The notes below the pieces were generated by a model. It had not been told where the DNA came from. It saw nothing but the letters and a program-made list of their open reading frames with translations, and did no database searches. Both the position numbers and the translations under genes were made by a program. Below, piece after piece: positions 1 through 12,446 of a DNA stretch of 64,000 nt (the first letter of the stretch is position 1; every line of letters begins with the position of its first letter). Source of the stretch: Stomoxys calcitrans (taxonomy: Eukaryota; Arthropoda; Insecta; Diptera; Muscidae); assembly GCF_963082655.1 (NCBI RefSeq), contig NC_081553.1, positions 127,501,736 through 127,565,735 on the forward strand. Reading direction: 5' to 3'.

Positions 1-853
1 TAGTTACATTGTTAAGTGTGGCTGTATATGTGTGTGGGAGTGTAAGTGTATTTGTGTGGGTGCCAAAGTAACTAGTCTTCGGACAGGAGGCAGACGAGGG
101 GCGAAACTCATAGTAATACATACAACCACCAGAGACGAGGCTACAAACACATCGGCATTCACACCGATGTCTGCCAGACAAAGGAAGAATAACGGACAGC
201 TCCATGAGCAGTGCTCTTTTTATTAAAACATTACCAAAGGAGCATAAAAGCAAATTTATATTTTTACACCAGAAACTCGTTCCAACACAGATTTCACCGT
301 CTAAGTGAGTTTTTTTTTTTTTGGTTCTCTCTGACGAACTCTAGTCAGTCCTGGGATTCCGTCGCTCGGTTGCCAATGTGGCCAGTGGGTGTTAATGGTT
401 TTATGAAGAGCCACCATTCAAGACCCATGTTTTCAGTCGCTTGCTCGACGGCTCTCGAGAGGCGGACAATAAAGAAACCACTGTAAACGAGAGCAAATTA
501 AAATATGAAGAACGGAAAGCGAAAGTTAAAAGTTTTATTTTAATAAAACGAATAGAAGAACATCAATTACGAGGCAACTAGGAGAAAGGATGCGCAATGG
601 AGGGTGTAAACGCTTAAGAGGCAATAACTGACAAAATTGGATTATTATCAATGGAATGAATGAACCAAATGAAATTTTTGTCACAGATTTGTATAAGCGA
701 TAGTGAAAGGCACAATGGGTGAAGACATTTTCAACATGGTTGTATTTTAGGAAGATGAAAGAGTTGTATGAGCAAAAGCACAGGTCTTACCATTAGTTTT
801 GGAGGTGAATGTATTGGCGATGTAAAATATGGCGTTGCATAGTAAAACATTTT
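1..853. other. AT-rich non-coding stretch, nothing recognised
   Basis: I see no gene, RNA or known repeat here. The first 60 bases are TG-rich, there is a short T-run near 310, and the open frames are under 100 codons with no recognisable domain. Confidence 0.5.
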
Positions 854-1906
854 TATACCCTTCACCATTGGATGGGGGCATATTAATTTCCTCATTCCAT
901 TGGTAACTCATCGAAATATTGATCTGAGACCGCACAAAGTATTTATATAATCTTAATCGTCTTGACATTCGTCCGTCCGTCCGTCTATCTGTCGAAGCCA
1001 CGCTAACTTTTGGTGGAGCAAAGCTAGGCGCTTGCAATTTCGCTTGGTTATATCGCTTGATGTTTCGATATAGCTGCCATTTAAACCGCTTATGGATTTT
1101 GACTTCATGAGGATCTAGAGGGCGCAATTCTTATTCAATTTGCCAAAAACATTTTGTTAGATGTTTTGTTATGACTGTGCCAAGTATGATCAAAATCGGT
1201 TCATAATCTGATATAGCGGTCATATAAACCAATCTAAGATCTTGACTTCTTGACTTATTAGATTTGGCTGAAATTTTGCTTAAAACATTTTGGTTTGCTT
1301 TCAGTAACTGTGTAAGGTATGGTTCGAATCGGTTCAAAACCTGATATAGCTCCCATATAAACCCATATCCCGATAATAATACTTGAACCTCTAGAGGGCA
1401 TAATTCTTATTCGATTTGGTTGAATTTTTGCGGTGGCTTTTTTTTACCATTATCATATGTCTTAAATATGATTTAATTTGGATCATAATCTGATATAGCT
1501 CCCATATAAACCGATCTCCAGATCTTACTTTACTGCGTAAATCGTATCCGATTTGGCTGAAATTTTGCACAGTGACTATTTTTATGACCTGTTACACTTA
1601 TGCCAAATATGGGCTAAATCGATCTATAATCTTACATAGCTCGCATAAAAACCGATTTTCCGATATTATTTTTTGAGCCTCTATGAGGCGCAATTTGTAT
1701 CCAAATTGGAGTGGCATCTAAATATTATGGACTCCAACATCCAAGCCAAGTATGGCTCGAATAGGTTCATAACATTATATAGCTCCAATAGCATAGCAAT
1801 TGTTATCCAATATCTTTTTTGTCCAGAGATGCCGGGTAAAGATTTTGATATATGCGATCCATGGAGAGGGTATAAAGACTCGGCCCTGCCGAACTTAGCT
1901 CGCTTT
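854..1906 (+). repeat. TRE-A repeat, diverged full-length copy
   Basis: The copy starts with a TATACCC end and runs through a GTCC-rich zone (about 969-990) and a 'cgctaacttt...gcaaagctagg' segment. It then has several units of roughly 150 bp, each containing a 'gatatagct.ccatataaacc' core. It closes with an imperfect GCCGAACTTAGC end near 1888-1906. The copy is more diverged than those at 50-56 kb. Open frames inside it are repeat read-through. The biological role of the family is unknown to me. Confidence 0.75.
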
Positions 1907-2029
1907 AAAACTGTATTTAGACATGTGCTTTTAAAAGAAAGACATTCCTCCTCCCAATATCATTTCTAGTACCACCGTCTGGAAGATTGATAAATTGAAT
2001 GAGGATGATGGTAATCGGAGACAAGCAGT

Positions 2030-2535
2030 ATCCGTACTTAACTCCGGCTGTCTCTCAGGGGATGGAAAGTCGTTGACAAGGGACAAGTTCTGTGTGGGTG
2101 AGTCATCCCTTTGAATTTGGTCAGGGTATGCGCCAGCGGGATAGGACAGAACTCAAAAGTTACTTCGACAGCAGCAGCAAGTGAAGCATCTAAGGAGGGA
2201 TCGTCCAGCGCCCTAAGAAGTAGTGGTTCCAATGCTTTCTCAACTACCCTTGCATGCGTAAGGAAACTCATCATAACAAGTTCGAACGAATCTTGTGAGG
2301 ATGAACTCCTGGCGGACTTAAAATACGAGGCAACAGTGGTGAAAATTATGAACCCTGAATCACCATTCGGACCGCTTCGACAGCAATAAAAGTCATTTGG
2401 ATGGCAAAAGAATTTGACGTTGTTCTTACTCAGGAAACATAGGGGTTGAAAAGTGGTTTATGGAGTACGAATTTCTGGATTTAAACTAGAAGAGTATACG
2501 GGAAATGGGAAACACAAAGCCAGTATTCTTACAAA
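2030..2535 (+). pseudogene. Fragment of a LINE-type (I/R1/LOA-like) retrotransposon
   Basis: A 92-codon frame at 2111-2389 is rich in Ser and Ala. After it, the reading continues in another frame with a 'WMAKEFDVVLTQET' stretch around 2398-2440, then a GKHKASILTN-like stretch near 2505-2535. This resembles the N-terminal endonuclease region of I/R1/LOA-type LINEs (the '..QEPW...G..KTRA.IL' pattern, recalled from family knowledge). The frame is broken, so any product is non-functional. The link is weak and rests on short motifs. Confidence 0.35.
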
Positions 2536-3583
2536 TTAACTACTCGAAATATTCGTCTGAGACGCCATAAAGTATATATATTCTTGATCGCCGTGACATT
2601 TATGGCGATCTAGCCATGTCCGTTCGTCTGTCTGTCGAAAGCACGCCAACTTTCGAAGGAGTTAAGCTAGACGCTTGAAATTTTGCACAAATGTAAATGT
2701 AAATGGGATTATAAATGGGCTATATCTGTCCATGTTTTGATATACAACAGCTGCCATATAAGCCGATCTTGGATCTTGACTTCTTCAGCATCAACAGGGC
2801 GCAATTCTCATCCGATTGGAATGAAATTTTGCACGACGTGTTTTGTTATGACATCCATGCCAAGTTTGGTTAAAATCGGTCCATAACCTGATATAGCTGC
2901 CATATAAACCAATCTTGGGTCTTGACTTATTGAGCCTCTAGAGGGCGCAATTTTTATCCGATTTGACTGAAATTTTGCACGTCGTATTTTGGTATCACTT
3001 ATACTGGGCTAAGTATGGTTCAAATCGGTTCATAATCTGGTATAGCTGTCATATAAACCGATCTGGGATCTTGATTTCTTGAGCCAATAGAGCGCGCAAT
3101 TATCATCCGATTTGGCTGAAATCTTGTATGAGGTGTTTTGTTATGTCTTCCAATAATCGTGCTAAGTATGGCGCCAATCGGAATATAACCTGATATAGCT
3201 GCCATATAAACCGATCTTGAGCCTCTAGAGGGCGGAATTCCGATTTGGCAGAAATTTTGTACAACGGCTTCTCTCATGACTTTTAACATACGTGTTTGAT
3301 ATGGTCGGAATCGATCAATAGCTTGATACAGCTCCGATATAAACTTATCTCTCGATTTTGCTTCTTGAGCCCCTAAAATGCGCAAGTCTTATCCGAATGA
3401 ACTGAAATATTACACAGTGACTTCCACAGTGTTCAGCATTCATTTATGGTCCGAATAAGACTACAACTTGATATAGCTCCAATAGCATAACATTTCTTAT
3501 TCAATATTCTATGATTGTCTAAAAAGAGATACCACGCATAGAACTCGACAAATGCCCGACCGAACTTAGCACGCTCTTACTTG
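2536..3583 (+). repeat. TRE-A repeat, 5'-truncated copy
   Basis: The copy lacks the TATACCC end and begins in the 'tactcgaaatattcgtctgagac' region. It carries the GTCC/GTCT zone near 2617-2640 and about five diverged units, and ends with CCGACCGAACTTAGCACGC and ACTTGT at 3583. A further copy in the same orientation starts only 6 bases later. Confidence 0.8.
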
Positions 3584-3588
3584 TTTTT

Positions 3589-4287
3589 TATACCCTCCAC
3601 CATAGGATGGGGGTATACTAATTTCGTCATTCTGTTTCATTTTAAGTCGATCTAGCCATGTCCGTCCGTCTGCCCGTCTGTCTGTCGAAAGCACGCTAAC
3701 TTTCGAAGGAGTAAAGCTGGCCGCTTGAAATTTTGCACAAATACACCAATTAGTGTAGGTCGGTTGGTATTGTAAATGGGCCAAATCGGTCCATGTTTTG
3801 ATATAGCTGCCATACAAACTGATCTTATGTCTTGACTTCTTGAGGGTGTAGAGGGCGCAATTTTTATCCGATTTGGCTGAAATTTGGCACGTCGTGTTTC
3901 GGTAATACTTCCAATAACTGTGCTCGAGCCTCTAGAAGTCGCAATTATCACCAAATTTGGCTGAAATTTTGAACAACGGCTTCTCCCATAACCTCCAACG
4001 TACGTGTCAAATGCGGTCCGAATCGGTCTATAGCCTGATACAGTTCCTATATAAACCGATCTCCGTATTTTACTTCTTCAGCCTCTAGAGGGCGCAATTC
4101 CTATCCGATTTGGCTGAAATTTTGTTCAACGGTTTCTCTCATTCCTTCAACACAAGTGTCAAATATGGTCTGAATCGCTCTATAGCCTGAAACAGCACAA
4201 CAGAGATACCAGGAAAAGAACTTGACAAATGCGATCCATAGTGGAGGGTATGTAAGAATCGGCCGAACTTAGCACGTTTTTACTTGT
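3589..4287 (+). repeat. TRE-A repeat, short copy
   Basis: The copy starts with TATACCCTCCACCAT and has a GTCC/GTCT zone at about 3659-3690. It holds three to four internal units and ends with GGCCGAACTTAGCACG and ACTTGT at 4287. It is shorter than the 1.3-kb copies because internal units are missing. Confidence 0.85.
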
Positions 4288-6052
4288 TTTTTATCAGTTT
4301 TCATTTGGTCATTTTGTCCATTTCGAAGAGTATTTAGGAATTTAGTTTCACAAAAAAATTGTTTAAACAATTATATCTTAAATGCAAATTCTGAATTGAT
4401 CATTTTTGTTCCCATAACAAATTCAAACGAATCTGATAAAGTTTTATAGCTCTCTTAAGGCTGTAGTATGGTCAGACCATGTCCGCTACCATCCCAAGGT
4501 AGGATACGGCTCCAATGCTCTTTGGAACTGTTTCAAGACGAGTTATGGAATTTTCTCAAAGAATCAATCTCAGTAAAGCGAAGATTGTGAGATAGGAAAC
4601 AGTCACATCATGGCTTATAAAATACAGTAAGAAAAAACTGCCTGCCGGGAATGTAAAAAACAGATAAACTAGCCAAAGCTGGATCTTCTTCTTACAAACT
4701 CCAGAAGGCGAAACCCGCAACGCTGCTGGTAGTCGTGTAAAGGGTCAGCGATAAGCCTGAAACATGTCGTTCAAATATCTTCATTACACTAAAACATTTG
4801 GACTCAAATATGTTGCTCTGCACGCACTTAGATCCACCCCAATACGTATCATGCTTACTTTGCGGAAATATAAAGTATTTAAGAAAACTTTCTAAGAAAT
4901 TAGATCTTCTAGTGTTCAAAATCATCATTGAAACAGAAATGTTTACAATAAAATTTTAAAACTTTCCTTGCAATCGCAAACATTCTTTCCCATTCCAGGG
5001 CCACCCCCAGAAAAACAAAGGTAGACATCAGGGTATGAATCAAATAAATCTTACTACTGCTCAAAGAAATGAAAGAAAAACAAAACTCAAATCTACAGGT
5101 GGCCCTGAGGGTATACTGCGCCACTAAATCTTCAACAAAAAGCACTCACTCCACCCACACCTGAGAGATGGGAGAAGGGAGGGAAATCCTCTTAAGAAAA
5201 GGTTAAAATAAATACATTTTCCAAAAGAGCATCTCATATGAAATGCGGGGGGAATTCAAATACTGAAAAGTTTTGCTTTCGCAGCGACCTTGAAGATTGC
5301 ACAACAAACATTCGACTAACTTCATATCATTTGGTTTCTCATGACATGGGTAAGTCAGAGGCAGAGTGGGCTATGCAGGTCGTGGGGCTGGTGGTTTATT
5401 TTACCCCCAACCGCCAGGTAACAAATAACACGATTAGTGGAGTATGAAACAGCATTTAAATATTTACGCATTCATAAATCACAGTAAGGAAAAATGTAAA
5501 CACAATAAAGATTTGCGTAAGACACCGAAGTAAGGAAACAACTTTTTTTGCCACATCCTCATGCGGACAAAGAAGAGTGACGAAATTGGGGCAAATGGCA
5601 AAGTAAAGTTCACGTTCGTTCCGCTGCAAACGTGAACTCATTCAATCACGTTGGCGGCAGGTGTTTTTTTGCATGACTGCTGGTGTGCGGTAAGCGCTGC
5701 TGATGATGACTTAATTCCATCCATGCCAGCAGCAAGGATATCTGCCACGTTTGTTGCAAAGATTAGATTTGTAACAAGCATATCCACAACTTCAAAAATA
5801 ACAAATGTGAATCCTTTACATTTTCATTTCCATGGCAACCACACAAACACACACACATACACTCATATAAATCAAAGATTTAAGCACTTCCTAAGTAAAT
5901 GAAACGTTTGAAAAATTCATGGAAATTGGTTTTGAATGAAATGGTGTTTTGGTTTATGTAATTAAATACGATTTGAAATCTAAAACTAAAACGCTATTCT
6001 ATTTAGATCTGCATTTTAAGCAGAGAATATTCGGAGCGGAGCGGAGCAGTCC
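4288..6052. other. Non-repetitive AT-rich stretch, no gene supported
   Basis: No domain, RNA gene or transposon end is recognised. Open frames (for example at 4692-4928 and 4909-5145 on the minus strand) are short and unremarkable. A small CA-rich microsatellite lies at about 5840-5865. Confidence 0.45.
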
Positions 6053-6132
6053 TATTTTTTGTCGAAGCGGGAATGGAGCGGGAGCGGGCCGGTTTCCAAT
6101 CTAAAAAACCCGCTCCGCTCCGACAAAAAATC
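6053..6132. other. GC-rich imperfect inverted repeat
   Basis: The arm at 6053-6082 (ATTTTTTGTCG followed by GAGCGGG-type repeats) is the approximate reverse complement of 6109-6132 (CCGCTCCGCTCCGACAAAAAA). The loop is about 26 bases. A GGAGC repeat at 6031-6047 precedes it. The purpose is unknown; it may be the end of an unrecognised repeat. Confidence 0.5.
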
Positions 6133-6137
6133 TTTTA

Positions 6138-6220
6138 AATACACACCACCACCGAAAAATGGGGGTATATTCAATTTGTCACTCCATTTGCAACACATCG
6201 AAATATTCATTTATAATGAA
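6138..6220 (+). repeat. TRE-B repeat, left piece (interrupted)
   Basis: This is the TRE-B start (a mutated TATACCCACCACCGAA, then 'gggggtatattcaatttgtca' and 'caacacatcgaaatattcat'). It breaks off exactly at the Helitron end at 6221 and resumes at 7879, so the Helitron inserted into this copy. Confidence 0.7.
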
Positions 6221-7878
6221 CTAGCTGACCCGGGCCCGCTCCACTGCGCCTTCTTTTACTTTATATGAAACAAAAGTTTCCTTGGAATATTTATTTTCGA
6301 CAATTAAAGATCTTTTAATGAAATACCATGCTACGAAAATAGTATATCGCTTGACTAACAGTTTAACAATATAAGTGTCTTTATGAGAATCCCATATGAT
6401 CTTTATTGATCTACGAATTAAGTTTGGATGTAAGGTGTACTCCATTTTGATTTAGTGGTGTTTTCGGGGGAAAGTGGTCCCCCACATACTTGGCCCTGAA
6501 AAAATATCAGCATCGTGCTCTTGTCTCAAATACCATTTATTTAAACCCCATATTGCCATTGGCTGAATAGGATGAGGCGTCCCCCAAACACATGACCCCA
6601 AAATAGGTTATCTAAATCCTTTTCTAATCTCAAATACCTTCCATTTGAGCCACATATTGCCATGTTCGAAAAATTGTTTCCCTTTGGGGGTGTTTTGGGA
6701 AAGGGGTGATGCCCTAAATACATGGTCCTACATTTGGATATCAAATTCGTATTCTACTCCCAAATACCTTTATTTGAGCCCCATATTGCGATGGTCACTA
6801 AAAAATTGCTGTTTGTGGGTATTTTGGGAAAGGGGTAGACCCCCAGAAAATTGGTCCCGAAAATGGGTATCAATTCTTGCTTTACCCCCCAATACCTTTC
6901 ATTTAAGTCCCACATTGACATGGTCGGTAAATATGCTCGATTTAGGGGTGGTTTGGGGATTGGGGTGGTCCCCCAAATTCTAAGCCCTGAAAATATATCA
7001 GCAACGTGCTCTATTCTCATATATCTATATATCATTTATTTAAACCCCATATTGCCATTGCCCTCAAAATTGGATATCAAATTTGTTTTCTAATCTCATT
7101 TAAACTCCTTATTGCAAAAGTTAGCATATATGTCCGGTTTGGGGTATTGGCCCTTAAAACTTTAAATATTTAGTGTCACTCCCTTTAAGACCTAAATTGT
7201 CTTGGTGAGGTGGGACGTCCGGTAGACAGTTGGTCCCTAATGTTGATATCAGATACGTGGTCTACTCCCAAATACATTTAATTTGAGCATCATATTTCGA
7301 TAGTCGGCTAACATGACCGGCTTGGGGGGTGTTTTGTGGGATGGGCGGCCACTCAGTGAGTTGGCCTTAAAAAAAATATACATCGTATTCGTGTTCCACT
7401 TTAAAAACTCTCTTATTCGAGCCTCATATTGCAATAGTCAGAAAATACTTACTATTTGGGTGGTGTTGTGGGGGTGGATCCCTCAATTACATATCAGATT
7501 CGTATTTTACTCACAAGTTCCTTTCATTTGTTTCCCATATTGCCATGGTCGGTAAATTGTTTTGTTTGTTTTAGGGTGGGGCAGCCCCCCTAGGTACCCC
7601 ATCTGAAATTGGATACCAAACTTTTATTTTTAGAGAGCACACAAAATTTCGCTTAAATCGCACCTCCCATCTCCGAGATCTGACGTTTCTGAAAATTAGG
7701 GTAGGTGGGAGGGTCCACCCCCCTTCAGATATCAAAAAATGTAGTACCCTATTTTCACCACGGGGTCAATATGTGCCATCTGTGAAAATTTCAAGAAAAT
7801 CGGTTCAGCCGTTTCTGGGTCTATAAGTAACACACAAACATACAAACAAACACAAATTGATTTTTATATATATAATGA
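6221..7878 (-). mobile_element. Non-autonomous Helitron, copy 1
   Basis: On the minus strand the element starts TC (7878-7877) followed by an A/T-rich stretch and 'aaaaatcaatttg'. It includes an 'acggctgaaccgattttcttg' motif and ends with a GC-rich segment and CTAG at 6224-6221, followed by T. TC start, CTAG end and no target duplication are the Helitron signature. Between the ends are diverged repeats of about 120-130 bp containing 'aatacctttcatttgagccccat' on the plus strand. No Rep/helicase gene is present, so the copy is non-autonomous. The base before TC is T rather than the usual A. Confidence 0.75.
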
Positions 7879-9260
7879 ATATATATTCTTGATCAGAGTA
7901 AAAATCTAAAACGATCTAGCCATGTCGGTATGTCTGTCCGTCCGTCTGTCTGTCCGTCCGTCTGTCCGTCCGTCCGTCCGTCCGTCTGTCCGTCCGTATG
8001 TCCGTCCGTCTGTATGTGCTACAGTTTTGAAAAATGGAGATATTGAGCTTACACTTTGCATAGATTCTGTTTTTGTCCATTAGAAGGTTAAGTTCAAAGA
8101 TAGGCTTTGTCGGACTATATCTTGATTAGCCCTCATATAGACCGATCCGCCGATTTAAGGTCTTAGGCCCATGAAAGCTACATTTATTATCCGATTTTGC
8201 TGAAATTTGGGACAGTGAGTTGCGTTAGGGCCTTCGACATCCTTCGTCAATTTGGCCCAGATCGGCCCAGATTTGGATATAGGACCCATATAGACCGATC
8301 CGCCGATTAAGGGTCTTAAGCCCATGAAAACCACATTTATTATCCAATTTTGCTAAAATTTGGGACAGTGAGTTGTGTTAGATCATTCGACATCATTCTT
8401 CAATTTGGCACAGATCGGTCCAGATTTGGATATAGCTGCCATATAGACCGGTCCTCCGATTTAGGGTCTTAGGTCCATAAAAGCAACATTTATAATACGA
8501 TTTTGCTGAAATTTGGGACAGTGAGTTGTCTTAATCCCTTCGACACCTTTCTTCAATTTTGCTCTGATCGGATCAGATTTGTATATAGCTGCCATATAGA
8601 CCGATCCCTCTAATTAAGGTTTTGGGCCCATAAAGGTGCATTTATTGTACGATGTTGCCGAAATTTGGGTTAGTGAGTTAAGTTTAACCCCTTGACATAC
8701 ATTTGCAATATGGCAGAGATCGGTCCAGATTTGGATATAGCTGCCATATAGACCGATCTCTCGGTTTAAGGTTTTGGGGGCCATAAAAAGCGCTTTTATT
8801 ATCCGATGTCGCCCAAATTTTTGACAGTGAGTTGTGTAGGGCCTTCGACATCCTTTTTTAATTTTACACAGATCGGTCCAGATTTGGATATTGCTGCCAT
8901 ATAGACCGATATCTCGATTTAAAGTCTTGGCCCCATAAAACGTGCATTTATAATCCGATTTCACTGAAATTTGACACAGTGACTTATGTTAGGCTTTTCG
9001 ACATCCTTGTCGCATATGGTTCAGATCGGTTTATTTTTAGATATAGCTACTAAAAAGACCAATATTTTGTTATACACAATTGAACAATGACTTTAACTTA
9101 TAAGTATTGGCTCCAAATCGGAACATATTTCGATATAGCTGCTATGGGGCATAAAGTATGCATTTTTCACCGGATTTTGACAAAAGGTGATTGACATATA
9201 TACCCGAGGTGGTGGGTATCCAAAGTTCGGCCCGACCGAACTTAACGCCTTTTTAATTGT
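7879..9260 (+). repeat. TRE-B repeat, right piece
   Basis: This continues the copy begun at 6138, resuming at 'atatatattcttgatcag'. It contains a long GTCC/GTCT tract and about six units of roughly 145 bp. Each unit has 'gatttggatatagctgccatatagaccgat' and a 'cccataaaagc.acatttatt' core. It ends with GGCCCGACCGAACTTAACGCC and a decayed TTGT at about 9260. Confidence 0.8.
7931..8014 (+). repeat. (GTCC/GTCT)n microsatellite inside TRE-B
   Basis: About 84 bases of alternating GTCC and GTCT tetramers. The same tract sits at the same place in every TRE-A and TRE-B copy and is expanded here. It is responsible for the TDGRTDGR-like peptides in many spurious open frames. Confidence 0.9.
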
Positions 9261-9269
9261 TTTAGTTTT

Positions 9270-10432
9270 CTTGGCGAAGGATAACAAACATTTAAAACAA
9301 TTTGTCGGAAATTCGATAACGATGTCTGCGTGTCTGTCCGTCTGTTGTAATAACGCTTCAGTCTTCAAAAATTGAGATATTGTGCTAAAGTTTGGTGGAG
9401 ATTCGTAGATTGTCTAGGTGAAGTTTTTGAACGAGCAAGATAGCATCATATTTAGATACAGCTTCAATATAGACCCATCTCCCGGTTAAGAGTCTTAAGA
9501 CAATAAAATCAGTATTTGTTATCCGATTTCGTTGAAATTATGAAACGCGAGTTCTACTAAAGCCCCCCATATCCCAAACGAAATAGTCCATATCGGGCCA
9601 TAATTAGATATAGCTACCATATAGATCGACCTACCGATTTAAGGACGCGCTTATCACCAAATTTTGTTGCCATTTAGAACAGTGACATTCTGTCGGCATT
9701 CGCAACGAGTTTGGTCTAGCTGCTATATGTACCTATCTGCCGATTAAGGTTCTTAAAAACATTAAAGCCCCATTTTTTACCCGATTCTCTAAAACTTTTA
9801 ACAGTGAGTTACACTAAGCCTCTTGTTGTCCCACTCGAACATGGTCCAGAACGGACCATATTTACATATAGCTGTCTTATAGACCTATCTGCCAAATTAG
9901 GGTTTTAAGCCAATAAAAGCCCCATTTGTTTCGCGATTTCGCTGAAATTCAAAACAGTGTGTTGCACTAGGCCTCCCATTGTTCAATCTGCATATAATCC
10001 AAATCGGATCAAATTTGAATATAGCTGCCATCTACTGCCCGATCTACTGATTTAGAGTATTAAGCTCATAAAGAAGCCATATTTTCCTATTTTGATAAAA
10101 ATTTTGAAAATAGAGTTGCACTAGGCCACCCGATATCTGTATCGCGTATGGTCCAAATCAGACCAAATTTGGATATATTTGCCATGTGGACCGATCTGCA
10201 GACCTAGCATCATAAGCCATAAAATCCTCATTTATAACCTGATTTCCTTAAAGTTTTAAACTGTGTCTTATATAAACTAATGGCTACCTGAACCGAATAT
10301 GAACCAAATCGGTCCATTCTTGGACATTAATATAGATATAGTAGGTTTTTAATAGTGAAGGATAATAAATATATCTATTGTGATGGATATCCAAAGTTCG
10401 CCGCTACCTAATTCAATACGTTTTTACTCGTT
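9270..10432 (+). repeat. TRE-B-like repeat, diverged copy without left end
   Basis: The copy begins near 'aacaaacatttaaaacaatttgtcg' and has a GTCT tract at about 9330-9345. It has about seven diverged units with 'gatatagct.ccatatagacc' cores and ends with an eroded AATACGTTTTTACTCGTT. A fresh TRE-B copy starts 4 bases later. Confidence 0.65.
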
Positions 10433-10435
10433 TTT

Positions 10436-11372
10436 TATACCCACCACCGAAGGATGGGGTATATTCATTTTGTCATTCTGTTTGCAACACATCGAAATGT
10501 CCATTTCCGACCCTATAAAGTATATATATTCTTTGATCAGCGTAAAAATCTACGACGATCTAGCCATGTCCGTCCGTCTGTTTGTTGAAATCGCGCAACA
10601 GTCTTTAAAAATAGAGATATGGAGCTGAAACTTTGCACAGATTCTTTTTTTTGTCTATAAGCAGGTTAAGTTCGAAGATGGGCTATATCAGACTAAATCT
10701 TGATATAGCCCCCATATAAATCGATCCGATTTAGGGTCTTAGACCTTTAAAAGAAACATTTATTATCCGATTTTACTGAAATTTGGGACAGTGAGTTATG
10801 CTAGGCCCTTCGACATCCTTCGTAAATTTGGCCTAGATCGGTTCAGATTTCGATATAGCTGCCATATAGACGGATCCTCCGGTCTAGCGTCTTAGGCCCA
10901 TAAAAGCCACATTTATTATCAGATTTTGCTAAAATTTGGGACAGTGAGTTGAGTTAGGTCCTTCGACATCTTTCGTCAATTTGGAACAGATCGCTTCAGA
11001 TTTGGATATAGCTGCCGATGGACCGATCCTCCGATGTAGAGTCTTAGGCCCACAAAATTTGGATATTGCTGTCATGTAGACCGATCTCTCGGTTTTAGGT
11101 TTTGGGGCCATAAAGGGCGCATTTATTATCCGAATTCGTCGAAATTTGGGACAGTGCGTTGTGTTAGGCTCTATGACGTCGTTCTGCAAATTGGCCCAGA
11201 TTTGAATATAGCTGCCGTATAGCCCGATCTCTCAATTTTATGTTTTGGGCCCATAAAAGGCGCATATATTGTCCGATTTCGTCGAAATTTGGGACAGTGA
11301 GTTGTGTTAGGCTCTTCGATATTTTCCTTTAACTTGGCCCAAATCGGTCCAGATTTGGATACTTTTACTTGT
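10436..11372 (+). repeat. TRE-B repeat
   Basis: The copy starts TATACCCACCACCGAAGGATGG at 10436. It contains the GTCC zone near 10569 and four to five units. The right end is shortened: a unit breaks off in 'agatttggata' and joins directly to CTTTTACTTGT at 11372, without the GGCCGAACTTAACG palindrome. The second Helitron starts 11 bases later. Confidence 0.8.
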
Positions 11373-11382
11373 TTTATTTCTT

Positions 11383-12001
11383 ATAGCTGAACCCGGCCCG
11401 CTCCGCTGCGCCTTCTTTTACTTTATATAGAACAAAATCAAAAAAAGCGACCCCAAACACTTGGCCCCAACAATTGATTAGGAAATTAGTTTTCCAACCT
11501 CAAATACTTTTAATTTAAGCCACATATTACCATAGTTGGTAAATTTGTTCTCTTTGAAGAAGGGGCGGTGCCCTCAATACATAGTCACACACTTGGATAT
11601 CAGATCCGTATTCTACTCCCAATTACCTTTATTTGAGCCCCATATGTGAAAGGGGTAGACCTCCAGAATATTGGTCCCGAAAGTGGGTATAAATTTTGCG
11701 GAGCTCTTAGCCCTAAAAACTATCAGCATCGTAAAATACTCTCAAATGTCGTTTATTTGAACCCCAAATTGCCATTGGTCTAAAAATTGGATATCAAGTT
11801 CGTTTTCTAATCTCAAATACCTTTCATTTAAGAGGTATGGGCCCTAAAACTGTCAAAAGCGAGCTCCACTCTCTTTAAGACCCATATTGTCATGATGGGA
11901 TAATACGTCCTATTTGGGAGTTGCTATGGTGGTGGGACGTCCCATTGACAGTTGGTCCCTATTGTTGATGTGAGGTTCATGGTCTACTCCCAAATACCTT
12001 T
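11383..12001 (-). mobile_element. Helitron copy 2, part left of the BEL/Pao insertion
   Basis: On the minus strand this is the CTAG end of the Helitron family (here mutated to CTAT at 11386-11383). The same GC-rich 'cgcagcggagcgggcc' segment and 'aatacctttaatttaagcc' repeats follow. The copy is cut at 12001 by the retrotransposon and resumes at 21841. Its last five bases (11997-12001, CCTTT) form one half of the target-site duplication. Confidence 0.75.
11997..12001. other. Target-site duplication (left), CCTTT
   Basis: The five bases before the left LTR are CCTTT, identical to 21841-21845 directly after the right LTR. Five-base duplications are usual for BEL/Pao integrases. The pre-insertion site is restored as the common Helitron motif 'aaatacctttcatttgagcc'. 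Confidence 0.95.
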
Positions 12002-12446
12002 TGTACAAGTCCAGTAGATCCTTCTGTAAGAAAGTGGACTGTATTTAAATGTAGAGTGAATCTCCCAGACAAGTAGCAGCAGAGGAAAAAACCAAGAAAA
12101 GAAAAAGGCCAAGTTTCAGTTTTTTTGGTGTTACAGTGTATTTGGGTGTGTAAGCTCTTACCGCCTTGGATGGTTTTGCACAAGTGTTTTAGGCAGTGTT
12201 AAAGGCAGCATGGACATAATTAATGCCTAAACATAAAATTCTATTTCAGCATATGCAATTGATGGGGAAGTGAGACAGATAGGGGTGCAACTTAAATGAT
12301 TAGGGTAGCCAGGTGTCAGATTGCAATCTGTTATACTAATAATTAATTTCAAATAACAATTCAGGAATTCATTAACTTATATCTAAAGTGGTAGGTATAG
12401 TGGTTGAAGATAGTTGTTGTTGAACCGGGTTGAACTAGGTTCAACA
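12002..12446 (-). repeat. 3' LTR of the BEL/Pao element
   Basis: 445 bp. It matches 21396-21840 except at 12345 (A here, C at 21739). Read in element sense it begins TGTTGAACC and ends GTACA. The first 29 bases contain a 9-bp perfect inverted repeat (12438-12446 against 12418-12426). Confidence 0.97.

Noticed and set aside
2111..2389. Small host protein rich in Ser/Ala
   Set aside because: Sequence after it reads as a broken LINE endonuclease start in another frame, so a transposon remnant is likelier.
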